Shown here: in pieces, positions 13,691 through 25,985 of the stretch
How positions within the stretch are numbered: position 1 is the first letter of the stretch
Layout of the letters: every line of letters starts with the position of its first letter
Origin: Epiperipatus broadwayi
Taxonomy: Eukaryota > Onychophora > Udeonychophora > Euonychophora > Peripatidae
Length of the DNA: 64,000 bases
Reading direction: 5' to 3'
Assembly (NCBI GenBank): GCA_028023455.1
Contig: JAQFVV010012531.1
Coordinates: 434,001 to 498,000 of the forward strand
The notes under the pieces: model-generated
Seen by the model: the letters and a program-made list of their open reading frames with translations, nothing else
Told to the model about the DNA's origin: nothing
Database searches by the model: none
Position numbers and translations under genes: made by a program

Positions 13691-14640
13691 ATGAACATTG
13701 ATCTAATATTCAATGAAAATGTAGAGAATGATTTAGTAAACATCCATATTATACAATCCCTAGATAAGGATTTAACTTTATTTACTAAAATTTTAAATGG
13801 AGAGAAAATTCTGTACATAGCCAAAAATCTTAACCAATATAAGTTAAATAATCAGGTCTTAGCATATAAAATAAACAATGATATAAATGAGTGGAGGATA
13901 ATAATACCTGAAATATTAAAAAACCCACTCATATAATATGTACTGTTTTTATAAGCACTACAGAGCCCACAAAACTGAACAAAAACAAAAAAATTGTTTT
14001 ACTGGCCCAGGATATACAAAGACATCCTAAAAGAAATACAAAAATTATCAAATATGCCTACAAGCTAAACCAATAAACAAGAGTTACATTAGTTCAGTAA
14101 GATCTATTATACCAGAAAGATCAAATGAGATTTTAGCTATAACTTTTATGGACCTTTACCTCCATCAAATAAACAAAAGTATTTGTTAGATCTCTTCTCA
14201 AAATTTGTGTCAGCTTATCCTATACCCCAAGCTAATACTAGATATACCATCAAAGTATTAGACACCCTCCATTTTAAAGAGATGGGTAAACCAGGAACAT
14301 TGCACTCCTTTTTTATCCAAAAAATTGAATAACTAGGCAATAAAACAATAAATAAAACATGTACTGATCTCCATGAGACATCCACAGTCAAAACCTTGTG
14401 AATGTGGGAACTTGGACATTTGTTCAGGACCTAAGATTGAGTAAAGCACACATGTGAAGTCGATTACATAAATTGGAATATAAATGAATCAACGTTCACA
14501 CCTAATAGACTACACTTGAACAAAAACATACCAATTTTATTTCAAAAATACATTCCATCAATGACAAAACCACCTATACACCCAGAGAGAGATCAGAGGG
14601 AAGCATATGAAAGAATAATGATATGGCCCATAAATGCAAC
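13691..14640 (+). pseudogene. linker and integrase remnant
   Basis: An 81-codon open frame (13691-13936) covers a linker between RNase H and integrase. At about 14110-14330 the translation across frames resembles the integrase core: an I-L-A-I-x-F-x-D-L region near the first catalytic Asp, then L-F-S-K-F-V-S-A-Y-P-I and a downstream G-x-P-x-x-L segment. The second catalytic Asp is not visible. No intact GPY/F module was seen. Confidence 0.6.
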
Positions 14641-15118
14641 AAAAATAAAATAAAAACAGACGGTAGTTGTCAGTTACGTTGGTCAGAAGAGCAACAAGAG
14701 GTCATTAGATACCGCATAATGCAAGAAAAGTACAGAATAAATGGCTAAGCGAATTACATGCAATTTTTTCGGCATCAAGTGGCCAAATTGTGAACCTTGG
14801 ATGAATGTAACATGACTGAGTCACATAATTAGGACCATAAAGTGTAACTTGACAGTGAGAATCAAACAAATGCTGATCTGGAGTGGAAAATCGTCAATTG
14901 AAGAGGTGTATGAAGTGTTAAACGCTATGATAAACCCATAGACAGAGGCAGATAAAGGAATGATGAACAGGAAAAGAATTCTAACCACCAGATACCATAA
15001 GAAAAAGAAAAGGGGAAGAAGGAAAAGGATAAATATATAAGGGGGAGAAAGGAATTAGGGTCAGAATATTTTTTTTGGTAGCCCTCAAAATGAGATAAAT
15101 CTCATTTTGAAGTCTTTC

Positions 15119-15131
15119 AAATGGGAGGGGG
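15119..15131 (+). promoter_or_regulatory. polypurine tract of the decayed LTR element
   Basis: AAATGGGAGGGGG is followed directly by TATTATAACAGGAACC. A purine run of this kind just before the 3' LTR primes plus-strand synthesis in LTR elements. The LTR would normally start TG; here it reads TA, which may be a mutation. The 3' LTR end was not located. Confidence 0.5.
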
Positions 15132-15135
15132 TATT

Positions 15136-15804
15136 ATAACAGGAACCGAGTTCAAACCCTGTTACAAAAGAAGAGAAAGAGGGTAGAAGGGTTTTTCATT
15201 TTCTTTGTGTGTTGTTATTATTATTGTTATATTTTTTTTTACATTTTATTATTTATTTATTGGAGAAGTCGCACAGACAAGCACATATGTATTTACTGGG
15301 GTAAGAAAGAAGATCGGTGGTCACAGGTTAATATTCATATTTGGCATACCTATACATAGATGAATGTGACACTTCAAAATCTTCATTAGTTATTCACATA
15401 CATTGTTTAAAGGCTAGATCATACTTGGTAAACAATTCTGTGTGCCACTCATTTATATACAATTACGATTTTGATCAAAGTCCTTCATTATATCGCATTC
15501 AATAATACTTATTGATGGCCAACAATGGATACACATTTTTTTACAATTAACATACAAACATTGTTTGTGTACGATTTTTATATGTAACAAAAAAACTTTG
15601 AATATTTTTGATAAATGTATATAAAATATCATTATTGGCAATAATTTACTATTATTTGCATACTCCTTAAGCACACTTCAGCATCTCAAATTTGGAGTTA
15701 AATCATGAAATAGAAAAGCTCATACATTTATAAATTACTAATTTTAACAGCAGATGAATAACTTTTGCTACTGCTTGAATATGTAATATGTATGATTATA
15801 ATCC
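15136..15804. other. non-coding stretch, possible old LTR remains
   Basis: Follows the polypurine tract, so its first few hundred bases may be the decayed 3' LTR. No TG...CA boundary could be confirmed and no gene is seen. Confidence 0.35.
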
Positions 15805-16006
15805 TATCACAGAACATTATCATTCTAATATATTACTCAGAATTATTATTTTGCAGGCAGACTCATAATTAGTCATTTTTAATAAACTTGTATTAATAAA
15901 TGAAAAACAAAATTGTATTTGCAAGTTTATTGAAAATGACTTGTTATGAGTCGGCCTGTAAAGTAATAATTCTGAGTAACATATTGGAAGAGAATGTTCT
16001 GTGATA
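15805..16006. repeat. 202-bp fold-back (palindromic MITE-like) element
   Basis: The left arm from TATCACAGAACATT (15805) matches the reverse complement of the right arm ending AATGTTCTGTGATA (16006) over about 85-90 bp per arm, with scattered mismatches and a spacer of about 25 bp. Outer ends are sharply paired. No clear target-site duplication is visible. Confidence 0.85.
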
Positions 16007-16944
16007 TGAATATTTATAAATATATTAAAATCAAATATCTCTCCAACTATTGTACAAAAATAACCTTAACAACTTGCAGAAACTTATGGCTGACAGCCAT
16101 TCATTCTCAATACATTTATATAATATTTCCCACTGTAAATTTTCTAATATTTTTATTATATATTAATAAAAACATTGAACAATTGCAAGTTATTAAAATG
16201 AATACTTAGTGATTCTGGCTTGGGACTATTAAGTTCAGCTCATTTCAGGCAGCATGGCTTACATCAACAGTGAATAAAATTTTCCTCTCACAGCTATTTT
16301 CAAAATTTGTTTTCCATATAAGTTCTTGTATTATTAGCAAAGTGGAACTCATTTTCTCTGGTTGACAAATAGACATGAGTTTATGTCAGATGTTAGCATT
16401 ATTTATATGTAACAGTTTAAAAAAATCTTTATTTTCAATACATTTACATAATATTTAATAATTTAATTTTTTTAATATTATATATAATTACTGTCTTGAA
16501 TAAAATTTAATGTGTCATATTTATTAAATGTAAATAAATGAATAACAATTTTAAACTACAGCAAAACATTCATTAATATTATAATTGTCTTTCAGATGTC
16601 TATTTCAAAGTCATCAAGCTCGAACAATGCCTTTTTAGTTCCTGAACTTTCACTACTATTTGGCTATGTGTAGAGGATATAGAAATTTATGATATAGTCT
16701 GTTGTATGAATGTCTTCTCACTTCACATGGAAATCATAATCTATAGATTCATTTCTGTATTAACCATGGCCCTCTTTCCAGAATTCAGTGTTAATTTGGA
16801 CCAATAGTAGCTTGTTAACAACTACAAGAGGATTTACAAAATAACAATGGTTAAATTCACTGTATTTTTCTCCATTGGTTACACTAAACAATATAGTTAT
16901 TTTCTAAAAAAATGTTTTTCATCAGATAAGATTCTAGATTCTAA
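16007..16944. other. non-coding stretch, nothing recognised
   Basis: AT-rich with no coding exon, RNA gene or clear repeat boundary recognised. Confidence 0.4.
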
Positions 16945-17092
16945 TTTCTAATATATATATAAAAACTGTGCCCAACCACACAAGACAAAAAATATATAAG
17001 TTAGTGAGTCAGACCTGTAAGCATCAGAATCAAACCTGGGACCTTCCAATCCCATGTTGGACGCTATCTACAGTGCCAAACTGTGCAGGGCA
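16945..17092 (-). repeat. tRNA-derived SINE, copy a
   Basis: On the minus strand a tRNA-like head starts TGCCCTGCACAGTTTGGCAC. It has an A-box-like TGGCACTGTAGATAG and a B-box GGTTTGATTCT (17026-17036) at normal tRNA spacing. It ends in an AT-rich tail. It lies head-to-tail with copy b immediately upstream. Confidence 0.65.
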
Positions 17093-17203
17093 AAAAAAAA
17101 TGCTAATGATTTTATTGATCAGAAGTTCATAAGAAGTTTGAGTGCCAGAATCGATCCTGAGACCTCCCAATCCCAAATTAGACTCTCCACCAACTGCATC
17201 CTA
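17093..17203 (-). repeat. tRNA-derived SINE, copy b
   Basis: On the minus strand the head reads GGATGCAGTTGGTGGAGAG (A-box region) and carries GGATCGATTCT (17147-17157) as B-box. A T-rich tail at 17093-17110 joins it to copy a. The heads share ATGGGATTGG- and ATTTGGGATTGG-type blocks followed by AGGTC, so both belong to one SINE family. Confidence 0.65.
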
Positions 17204-18509
17204 ATATAACAAATGATCGTATGAATATTATTTTCTTAATACTTTTCAGGATTTCTGGTATTTGATAGTTGGAGAAAGGATCTAGCAATAAATTGAAAAT
17301 ATCAGGAGTAAGATTTTCCAGTAGTATTGAGAGTGTTTACTAACAAGGTAAACATAGAAATTTCTTCCTCATTCAGTAGAATTTGTTATCAAATACAATA
17401 ATTTTAGAACTAAAGCTCTTAAGAGTGCAACAATTTGATCTCCATTTCACATGTGTAATTTTTAAAATAATGTTATTTCTGGTAAGTAAGCGACAAGATA
17501 AGAGAAAGATCAATTAGCTTTAGGCAGTATTCACATTGTCTATAACATATTAATTGCTCAGAAAATCATGTGATGTTTGATCCCTCTAATGGCAGATTGA
17601 GTATCTAATAGTTCCATTCAGTTAGTCCAAATCAATTTTTTATTTTATTTAACTTAATCAATTAAGCATCAATTCTAAATTCTTTAACCTTAAGCCTACT
17701 AGTCTACCATTGATCTAAATCACACAGGACTTTTATATCATTGCATATCTTTTAATATTAAATGTAATTATAGTATTTTCTAAGCCTATTATGAAGAACC
17801 ACATCTATAATTGTATCCATTGAATATATATATTTTTTCCCTTTCTAGAAGCAACTAATAATAGCTGGATTATAGAAAGACTCAGGGTAGATTAAATAAA
17901 GTCATACCCAATAACATGTAAAATTATTTTTACAAACATATTTCTTTTTGCCATAAAGGTTCAAAATGATACTATTTGATTTGGTTGAAGGATTGAATTA
18001 TTTATTGTCATGAAAGCCTAAAGTTTCCGTATCATACATCTGCAGCATAGATTCAAATTTGAAATAAAGATTAAATAGTTTTTAGATTGCTGACTTTACA
18101 AGAAACCTAAATAATTTTTAAATAACCAGTGCATAGCTAAAACAGTGAGACAATTAATATTTGTAATAAATACATATGTGGTTAATATTAGTTGGAAAGC
18201 AAAAATTCCAAGATAATAATAATAAGAGGAAGAATGGTCAATTGAGTTCATATGTTTAAAATAAAAGGGTAACATGGTTGTTATACAGTGCAGTCTTCAG
18301 TACTGGTCAAGAAGGTATCAAACAAAACCAATGTTGAAATGTTTAGATCATAAACTTAGAAAAATAAAAAATCACTAAATGGATGTAATTTTTGTCCAGA
18401 AGTTGTGCCTAGAAAATAATATAAAAATGGATGGATGGTAATAATAAAATAGTGATTGAATATAAGCATTATAATGGCATAGTTGTTGTAATATAGAGTA
18501 AAAAAACAA
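17204..18509. other. non-coding stretch, nothing recognised
   Basis: No coding exon recognised. Contains one copy (about 17567) of the recurrent motif TCATGTGATGTTT. Confidence 0.4.
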
Positions 18510-18977
18510 CATGAAATTTATTTATTAACATGGAGTGTATTAATGTATGGTTGTGAGATATGGACATTGAGTAATAGAATTAAGAAACGATTGGAAGCTT
18601 TTGAGATGTGGCATGGAGCAAAATGGAAAAAAATCAGTTGGATGAGTAAAATAACAAATGAAGAAGTTTTGAAAAGAGTAAATGAGGAAAAAAGATTGAT
18701 TGAGAATATCCGAGAAAGAAAGAGAAACTGGATTGGACATCTATTGAGAAGAGATTATAATTTAATGAACGATGTTTTGGAGGGAATGGTGAGTGGAAAT
18801 AAAAAGAAAGGATGGAAGAGATTGACATTATTGGATGATATAAGAGATGGGAAGACTTATGTGGAATTGAAGAAATGGGCAAGGAAGATAATGGGATGGA
18901 AGAATGGATGAATTAATGTTGTGACTACTCTCTGGACCTGTCTATTGGACTGAATATTATTGATTGATTGATTGAAT
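18510..18977 (+). mobile_element. 5'-truncated LINE, 3' end of ORF2 with simple-repeat tail
   Basis: A 122-codon open frame (18543-18911) reads Y-G-C-E-I-W-T-L, R-L-E-A-F-E-M-W, K-I-T-N-E-E-V-L-x-R-V, W-I-G-H-L-L-R-R-D and L-L-D-D-I-R-D-G. This is the well-known C-terminal block after the RT domain in many arthropod and other invertebrate LINEs. In-frame codons before the Met (T-W-S-V-L) extend it a little upstream. It ends with a TTGA/TGAT repeat tail (18956-18977), typical of target-primed 3' ends. The frame is intact, so this is a fairly recent but truncated insertion. Confidence 0.8.
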
Positions 18978-20079
18978 GTAATAAAAGCTAGCATCTTTCC
19001 ATAAATGTGTGCATACATTTCAAAGTGTATTAGTCAATTACATATTTTAATTTACTGTTTTTTGATCAGCTTTTATTAATAAAATAAGTTTCTGATCTGC
19101 CTCAACTATTATGCCTTGTATTCATCACAGACCTTTCTCGGTATGACTGTATTTTACAATATATCAAATTAGTTTGAATTTAGCTCACATATTATATGTT
19201 TTATACCCCTTTTTTTAGTTTAGCAGTATCTTATTCCACTACTAGTCTAACTGTAAGTAAAGTTTCACTATTTTTTTGAAAATTATGATTATTTTTTCCT
19301 ATTTTTTTAGACAAATATTATAATACTTATTGTAAAAAATGCTTACAATAATAAAAGTCAAATTTATTTCATTAAAATAATTAGTTTCTCCATTTTTGTG
19401 ATTTTATAGTTATATATTTTTTAATTTTTTATATAAATATGAGAATACTTATTGCATATAATTTGTTTATAATAAAAAAAAAACTCAATTCGGTAATGAT
19501 AATTTTATAAAACAAATAATTTTCTTAAAAGCTGTATGAGATACCATTTGTAGCATCGCATTATGCACATTAATTAAATATCTAATATTATAACTTCATA
19601 CTCTATGTAACAATATACCACTGATTTATATAGCAGAAAGTTGATATTATGTTTTATAATTTAAAATTGCTATTCAATTGGAAAATTGACAAATACTTAT
19701 AAATGCAGATTCAGAAATAAACTATTACTTAATTGGCTGCATGTTATTTTGCAATCTCCTTAATGATAATAACAAGAATCTGTATTCCATTTATTCTTAA
19801 TTATATACTCATTTATTATACAGTAGACAAATTAAGAATATCTAATTCTTCCAAAGAGTAAGCTTGTGGTTTAAGACCTGTAGAGGTCCCTACTATCGCA
19901 TTTTATACACATGTGCTTGAGGCTACAGCCTTAATGAATATTACTAATTCTATAATGTAATTTTATTAAATGTGTAATGTTTCATCTGATGTCGTGAAAT
20001 ATTAAACAAAATATAACATTATAATATTAAATATGTAATAAAATGTTATATTATAGATAGTAATAAAAAATTAAACCAG
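18978..20079. other. non-coding AT-rich stretch
   Basis: Nothing recognised beyond homopolymer and AT-rich runs. Confidence 0.4.
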
Positions 20080-22560
20080 ATATTCTTAAAGTAACAGATG
20101 TTGTTTAAAGCATAGTGTAAAAAGTAAATATACAGTTGAGATCAAAGTCAAAGCTTTAAAATGGAAGACATATATATATTGTGCCGGTCGGATTTGTATG
20201 TTCACGTAACAAGAGCTAGTATCTAGGCAAAAGTACCTCAAATCCAATCGTGCACAAGATACACAGGTCAGGAACACTCATGAACTCTGCCCTATTTGCC
20301 TATTTCCCAGATCTATAACATTATGAACAACAATCCCCATGACATCGACTTAATTTACTTCTCACCACCGGCATCGGTCATCAGAGACACAAAAAGACTC
20401 TAGGCTAAATTTATATGATAGATTAACTTAATAATTAGCTATATCGAGCAATGAAGGCTCATGACCTAGAACATTAATTATGTATTTAGCGGAGATTATC
20501 TAGTCATATTGAGCATAAGTCATAACTTAATATATTAACTTAACTAAAAGAAATCAGTGGTTCGAGTTGATATATATATTTAAGATTTATTAATAACAAA
20601 ATTATGTCGGGTTATTTACCTGATATGAACCTCGTAAGTATTATATATATGTGTTTGATTCATATTTAACAATAACATAAGATTTGCGGCTATGCCAATA
20701 ATATACATATGTGATTTAATGAATTAGCGCTATTGGAATACATTACTGGAATACTATTACACCCCCAGAGATAAAAAGAGCATTTACTTGATTTAAAAAG
20801 ACAATAATTTTACAAGCAGATATTATATTTGGTTACATTCATTATTATTATTAATTGGAGTTAAAGATAATTAATGTGCGGGGTGGGTAATGAATAATTA
20901 TATAAACGATACTAAATCTATCACATTAATACGTATATAAAACTAATGAAAATATGTCTGTTTAAAGAAATCATCTCATTACGGCTTATGACTATTTCTG
21001 GGCGACTAATAAGACACTGAAAGGCGGTGCGTGCATGGCGGCTGATTGGGTTGGTCCAATTATGGATCCTGGAGTGTGCTTCATGAATTTTTAATAACGA
21101 AAGGGACCGATTTCCTCTGCAAACGTAGGCAGGGTCGGTTTGACGAATGAAAGAGTCCAAGATTCCCTGGAGTGAAGTACAGGCAAATCATGGATGACAA
21201 AGAGTGGTCGGCACCGACTTTATTGGGCTGGTTTCCCAGATCGCTCCCCATATAAAGTGTGCACATAAGACCAAGTATGTCCCCAGGGTGGTTTTACAGC
21301 CTGGTTCAAGGACATTGAGAACGACGAAGGGGCTCGGCTTCGCGAATACCTCCATGTGAGAAAGAAGCACGAACATATATAAAAACGAAATGGCCTTTAT
21401 GCACGTAACGCTTAATGATATAATATAAATCTAACAATTAAAGATTATCGAAACGTATTTATTGCCCATAAATTATGAAATATTCGGCATAATGATATGG
21501 CTTCATTAAGCAAACATGGATAATAATTATACTTAAATATAAAACTAAGATCTTAAGATCCCCCTCCTCCTTACATTATGTTACTTAATATTATTCATTA
21601 CTTCTCACACATTTAATAACTCTCAATCTTGGTTACTAAATGCCCTTGTGAAAATATATAAATTATTACAAAATAAGTGGGTGGTGTAGATGGGTTTTAC
21701 ATATATAATATAATTTAAGAATAAAAGATAGCGCATTATTTAGGAAGGAAAATGTGAAAAACAGATGTCAATCTGTTTTTCTACAGTAAATATAAAAATA
21801 TAATTAGTTTATTTATCTAAAATCGCGAGCACCTGGGCAAGTCGAATAAGACTTGTTTTGATCAAATTATAAGTTATTTACCCGGTAAATGATGGGTGGG
21901 GAAACGAAAATGAATTATATGCTTGCGATTTTAGAATATTATTGGCATAAATACATAAATCTAAATGAAAATTATTTGCCGCTTGGAAATAAAAGAAAAG
22001 GAAAAACATTTTATAGGAGGCTTAATATAGATTAGTTATATAGAGTTATAAGAATACATATATTGAAGACATTTAATATAGATGATTAAAATATAAATAT
22101 TACAGAGAAGGCAGGATTTAAGAATTATAAGTGGTCAAAGTTCTTTTACCTTGCTTATTTGGAAGAGCGATTTCACTAGGAGTCAGTCCATCGGTATTGT
22201 TTCACTAGATCTAGGGTAGCATTATTATTTGAGAATTAGCATTTCATTTTCACTGGAAAAATACATAAAGTTCATTAGTACGGGATGCAGAGCTTTGTTC
22301 ATGGGAACAGCATATTAGAACGGAGGGAAAAGGCGAAATTTCCCCTACTCACGGCACATTGTGTGAGAATCAAAACTGGCATGGAATATGTATAGCGACA
22401 TAGTTATTTGATGGTCTTCTCCCTTGTGGATTCAAATCCAGCAATATATATACTTTTATTTTGAAGCTGTAACTTAGCAACTACTGCTGGACCTGAGGCG
22501 GTTTAAGCACTTAAGTTTCATCTGGAATAGCTTGACCGGATACTCTTATCTAGTAAGATG
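20080..22560. other. GC-richer block of unknown nature
   Basis: Compared with its surroundings this interval has more G/C and CpG, most clearly 20180-20420 and 20990-21380. The minus strand has three overlapping short open frames of 61-79 codons (20921-21376) with no recognised domain. Near 21244 the plus strand has a TATA-like CATATAAAG. It may be an unrecognised LTR or the worn end of a retroelement. A B-box-like GGATTCAAATCC lies at 22428-22439 and a short inverted repeat (CTAAAATCGCGAGC / GCTTGCGATTTTAG) at about 21818-21935. Confidence 0.35.
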
Positions 22561-23841
22561 TTTGAAACAATGCAAGTTTATTATCAGTTTCTCAAATGAT
22601 TGTTTTAAAATATATCTTATGATTTTAAAACAAGCTAGCATGGACAATTTCCACTAATGGGTTTATTTTATTATTACCAATTCGTAATCTTTTACTTTAA
22701 TCTAAGGGGTCTTCCGAGTAATTGTTTTTTGAGAGACTTTTTAATAAGATTGCATCATTTCTGGCTACAAAATTATATATGAAAAAATAATGTTTCATAT
22801 ATAATACCTTATATATAATATAACTTTATTAATATATTCGCAATCTCCTACACTGAAATATATATATATATATATTATTTACACCCGTATACACATGAGA
22901 ATATTATTAAATAAAATATTTTTAAATTAAAATACATATGTGTTTACATGATTTATGTTATAATACTAACCAAAAGAAATATATATTATTAGCTATGTAT
23001 ATACATGCGTAAAGGTGGTTTTGAATACAGTTAGATGGTAGGAGATTGGATGTGGGTTGTGAAGCAGGATCTGAGCATCAGATCATCTGCTTCAATATAA
23101 ACAAATAATTTAATAATGATGCAAATAAAATTACTTGAAATATGCTAATTAGAAACATTTATAAACTTTCACACATTATTATATTAACAAAAAAATTAAT
23201 CAATGTCAGCACAATACATTTCTATGGCATTTGATAAGAGTAGGGTGCAAAAAAAGTTGTGTTAAGATTGATCAATTTTTTATTGTCATAATGTGTAACA
23301 CTTTAAAAAATCCTTTAGATGATAAATAAAAAATTAATATACATAAGTACATATACCAATAAAACAATTTTTTAAGTATCTCATTGCAGAGCAAAAGCCT
23401 TTCCATCAGCTTTCCATAGAAAAGAAAAATGGACATTGTTCATCAGGTTTGCAATTGTTGAAAATGAGTTTTGATTTTCTCATTCTTTTTTAACCCTCTA
23501 ATTAAGAATAGCAAATTATTTATTTATTGTCATGTATTGGTTATCTGGATTGTCTAAAAAAATACATTCTAAACCTAAAAAAATTTCCAAGTTTTTTATC
23601 TGATCTAAATGTAAACACAAATTACAGACATCACAAGGCCTCCCACAAAGTGATATTGCAGTTGAATTGTTAAGTGAAAAAATATATAATAAATAAGTGT
23701 ATTATGTTATCAATATGCATACCACACATACATTAAATATAAAAAAACATACAATGCCAGGTCAAGAGACTTCTACTTCAATAGTAAAATATCTTTATTC
23801 AAATATATCCCAAAATAAACTTTGAGATAAGTAATTATGTT
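22561..23841. other. non-coding stretch downstream of the ALDH gene
   Basis: Contains an AT dinucleotide run at 22857-22875. No gene or repeat boundary recognised. Confidence 0.4.
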
Positions 23842-23847
23842 TTTATT
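23842..23847 (-). terminator. candidate polyadenylation signal of the ALDH gene
   Basis: TTTATT on the plus strand gives AATAAA on the minus strand, about 200 bases after the stop codon. In DNA this AT-rich the hexamer occurs often by chance, so position is the main support. Confidence 0.35.
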
Positions 23848-24047
23848 ATTCTTAATAAAGTTTCAATGATTATTTGTTTTCTTTAATGGTTCAATCAATT
23901 AACATTTGAGATCTATTCTTCATAATCAACTGATTCATGATACAAAAGATGCTTTTTCGTACAGTTGCATCAAAATTTTTGATTCATTAAGTTCTGAAGT
24001 AATCCAACACTGGTACTAATCATATTTTTCTTTTACAAATATAAAAT

Positions 24048-24255
24048 TCAAAAAGGACATTCTATATTTCCTAATTCAACATAAACTGTCTTTATCTGAG
24101 TATAATGATCCAATACTGCAGTGCCATTTTCTCGACCAATTCCAGACATTTTATAACCACCAAACGGAATTTCTGGAGGATTGAAATTGTAGTTATTAAT
24201 CCAAACTATTCCAGCTTCAAGTTTATTAGCAACATTATGGGCTTTTTGAAGATCT
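24048..24255 (-). CDS. ALDH9A1: aldehyde dehydrogenase 9 family, last coding exon (exon E of those seen)
   Basis: Encodes the C-terminal 68 residues and the natural TGA stop (24048-24050). The exon starts after a TTTTTAG acceptor with one base that completes an Arg codon split with the previous exon. Visible motifs are [10 protein letters not shown], then [15 protein letters not shown] and a final [12 protein letters not shown]. The P-F-G-G-x-K-x-S-G-x-G-R-E block is a standard ALDH C-terminal signature. The ending is closer to ALDH9 (trimethylaminobutyraldehyde dehydrogenase, carnitine synthesis and aminoaldehyde oxidation) than to other ALDH classes. Cofactor and substrate class are inferred from family. 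No targeting signal can be judged because the N-terminus is not seen. Confidence 0.9.
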
Positions 24256-25079
24256 CTAAAAATATATATATATACAAAAATGAATATAAATGCCTGTTTG
24301 TATATGAGATTTATAGTAAAATAAAATTTGCAGCAAATGAATTCTTTCTTTATCTATATAAACTTCTCAAATTGGAAGATTGGTATTTAAAAATACCAAT
24401 ATTTTTTTCGTTTCAATTTCTTTTTATTTTATTTTATCAGTTTTTGTGATTGTTTAACACATGATCATTGGAACTTATAACTTTCCTGATTTCTTCATAT
24501 ATATATATATAATACCTAAGGAGCAAATTTTAGCATTATCTAGAGCAGATTTAAACCTTTTTAATATCATTAAGCACTATCCATTAGGGAATAAATACAT
24601 GTAATAATGAAAGATCAGTTGTTTAGTTTTCATTAGATAGCAATTAATGATATTAAATATAAATCTTTTCTAGAGACAATTAAATTTATTTCGCATTTAA
24701 AACAAATATTTTCAGTGCAACTATTATTTCACACATATATATATATATATACATTTACATAAAGTAATTAAGTTTGAATTTACATACTTTCACAGATTTC
24801 TGAATTGCAGTTCATTAATTTTATAAACTTAGTAATCTAACTGAAAAAAAAGACAACAAACTTATTTTTGTCACACATATATAATAATAATAATAATAAA
24901 TAGCTGCTCAGAAATGAGTATGGCCATTTCCACTCCAAAAAAAAAGAGGGGAGGGGGCTATTCTAAAAATGAGTTGGCGGTAACTACATAAACCAATCTG
25001 TGAACCACAAATATGTCCACAAACAGAACATGCTGGTTTATTTTTCTACTTACTCTTTATTTTATGATGTCTTAGTTTC
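24256..25079. other. intron between the last two ALDH exons (left part)
   Basis: AT-rich intron with an AT dinucleotide run at about 24733-24752 and a TAA run at about 24880-24900. A 114-codon plus-strand frame at 24105-24449 is mostly antisense to the exon and intron and is not a gene. Confidence 0.5.
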
Positions 25080-25750
25080 CTTAACAAAAAACTTTTCTTT
25101 CTAAACATTTCAACACCATATCTAATTGTAGCTCTCCAATGTATTCTATTTTCCATATATCTTCCCAATGGAAACATTTGACATTGCAATTTTTTGAAAT
25201 GTCTTTGAGATAAAAATTTTTAGAGAAAACAGTATCTACCTTTGCTCCAAAACCAATGCTCAAGTTCATCATAAAACATCTTTTAGTAAGTCTTCCATTG
25301 TTTGTTCATTTTACATGTCTCATCTGACTTTACAATAATGGATTCAATAGTATCACATCCAGAAAGCTGAAAAACATATTGATTGGTTTTATTTTTAAAA
25401 TTTTATGGAGCATCCTTAAATGAAACTTTTCTAATACCTTTAGCCAAGTTTCACGTCCATACAATAATTTAGGTAAAATAACAATTTTATATATGGCTAA
25501 CTTAGTTGCTGTAGTTATTTCCTATAATAAAATACTCTATCTTTTAACTAGTTAAAAGCAGCAGCAGCACATTGGAGTCTGTATTGAATCTCAATATCTA
25601 TCCCTTTTCTACTTATAAAACTAACAAGATATTTAACTGGTTTACATTCTCAAGTTGATAACCAGCCAAGCTAAAAGTTTCTGAGGATTTTTCTTTTGTT
25701 ATTGGCCGATATAGAACTTGAGTTTTTTTGAACATTAATTACTAAACTGA
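25080..25750 (-). mobile_element. decayed LINE fragment (end of RT domain and C-terminus)
   Basis: Reading the minus strand across stops gives, in order: L-V-I-N-V-Q-K-T region (25.73 kb), F-K-Y-L-V-S-F-I-S-R-K-G-I-D-I-E-I-Q-Y-R-L-Q-C-A-A-A-A-F, T-K-L-A-I-Y-K-I-V-I-L-P and L-L-Y-G-R-E-T-W, then a 63-codon open tail (25081-25272) with H-W-E-D-I-W-K-I-E-Y-I. These are consecutive late-RT blocks of an RTE/craniofacial-type LINE. It differs from the LINE at 18.5 kb and is more decayed. It sits in the ALDH intron in the same orientation as the gene. Confidence 0.75.
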
Positions 25751-25859
25751 GATCTTTATATATACATATATATACATTAGAATAAACCTCTGATCATCAA
25801 AGTAGAAGTTTAAATATTGAAATCTCCTAGCATAAATAATAGCCTTATTTGCTATTTAA

Positions 25860-25985
25860 ATACTGTGATTACTAATTGGTTTTAAAGGCTGAAAACTGCA
25901 CAATCAAATATAAAAAAAAGCGAAACTCACTATACGTATTGTAGTGATCATGTGATGTTTACAATCAAGTATAGTAAACTTTTTT
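25860..25985. repeat. partial member of the CAGGCAAAACTCT repeat family
   Basis: GCGAAACTCACTATACGTATTG at about 25920 resembles the GCAAAACTCTCTATACGTATT block of the element at 43.7 kb. It is followed by GATCATGTGATGTTT, which flanks the other copies. Only one end is recognisable. Confidence 0.45.

Larger units (their letters stand above)
9480..15135 (+). mobile_element. decayed LTR (Ty3/gypsy-type) retroelement
   Basis: A full gag-pol order can be read on the plus strand but is broken by many stops and frameshifts: a gag-like Lys/Glu-rich region (9.5-11.4 kb), aspartic protease (11.5-12.3 kb), reverse transcriptase (12.47-13.24 kb), RNase H (13.24-13.66 kb), integrase (13.9-14.7 kb) and a polypurine tract (15119-15131). 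PR-RT-RH-INT order is that of Ty3/gypsy. The state of decay shows an old, immobile copy. It is unrelated in sequence detail to the younger element at 38-43 kb. Exact LTR boundaries were not found. Confidence 0.8.

Noticed and set aside
20921-21376. Three overlapping 61-79 codon minus-strand frames as genes
   Set aside because: No recognised domain and the frames overlap one another; openness is explained by the higher GC of this patch.
24105-24449. 114-codon plus-strand open frame
   Set aside because: Partly antisense to the last ALDH exon, the rest low-complexity intron; no domain, and the minus strand explains the openness.
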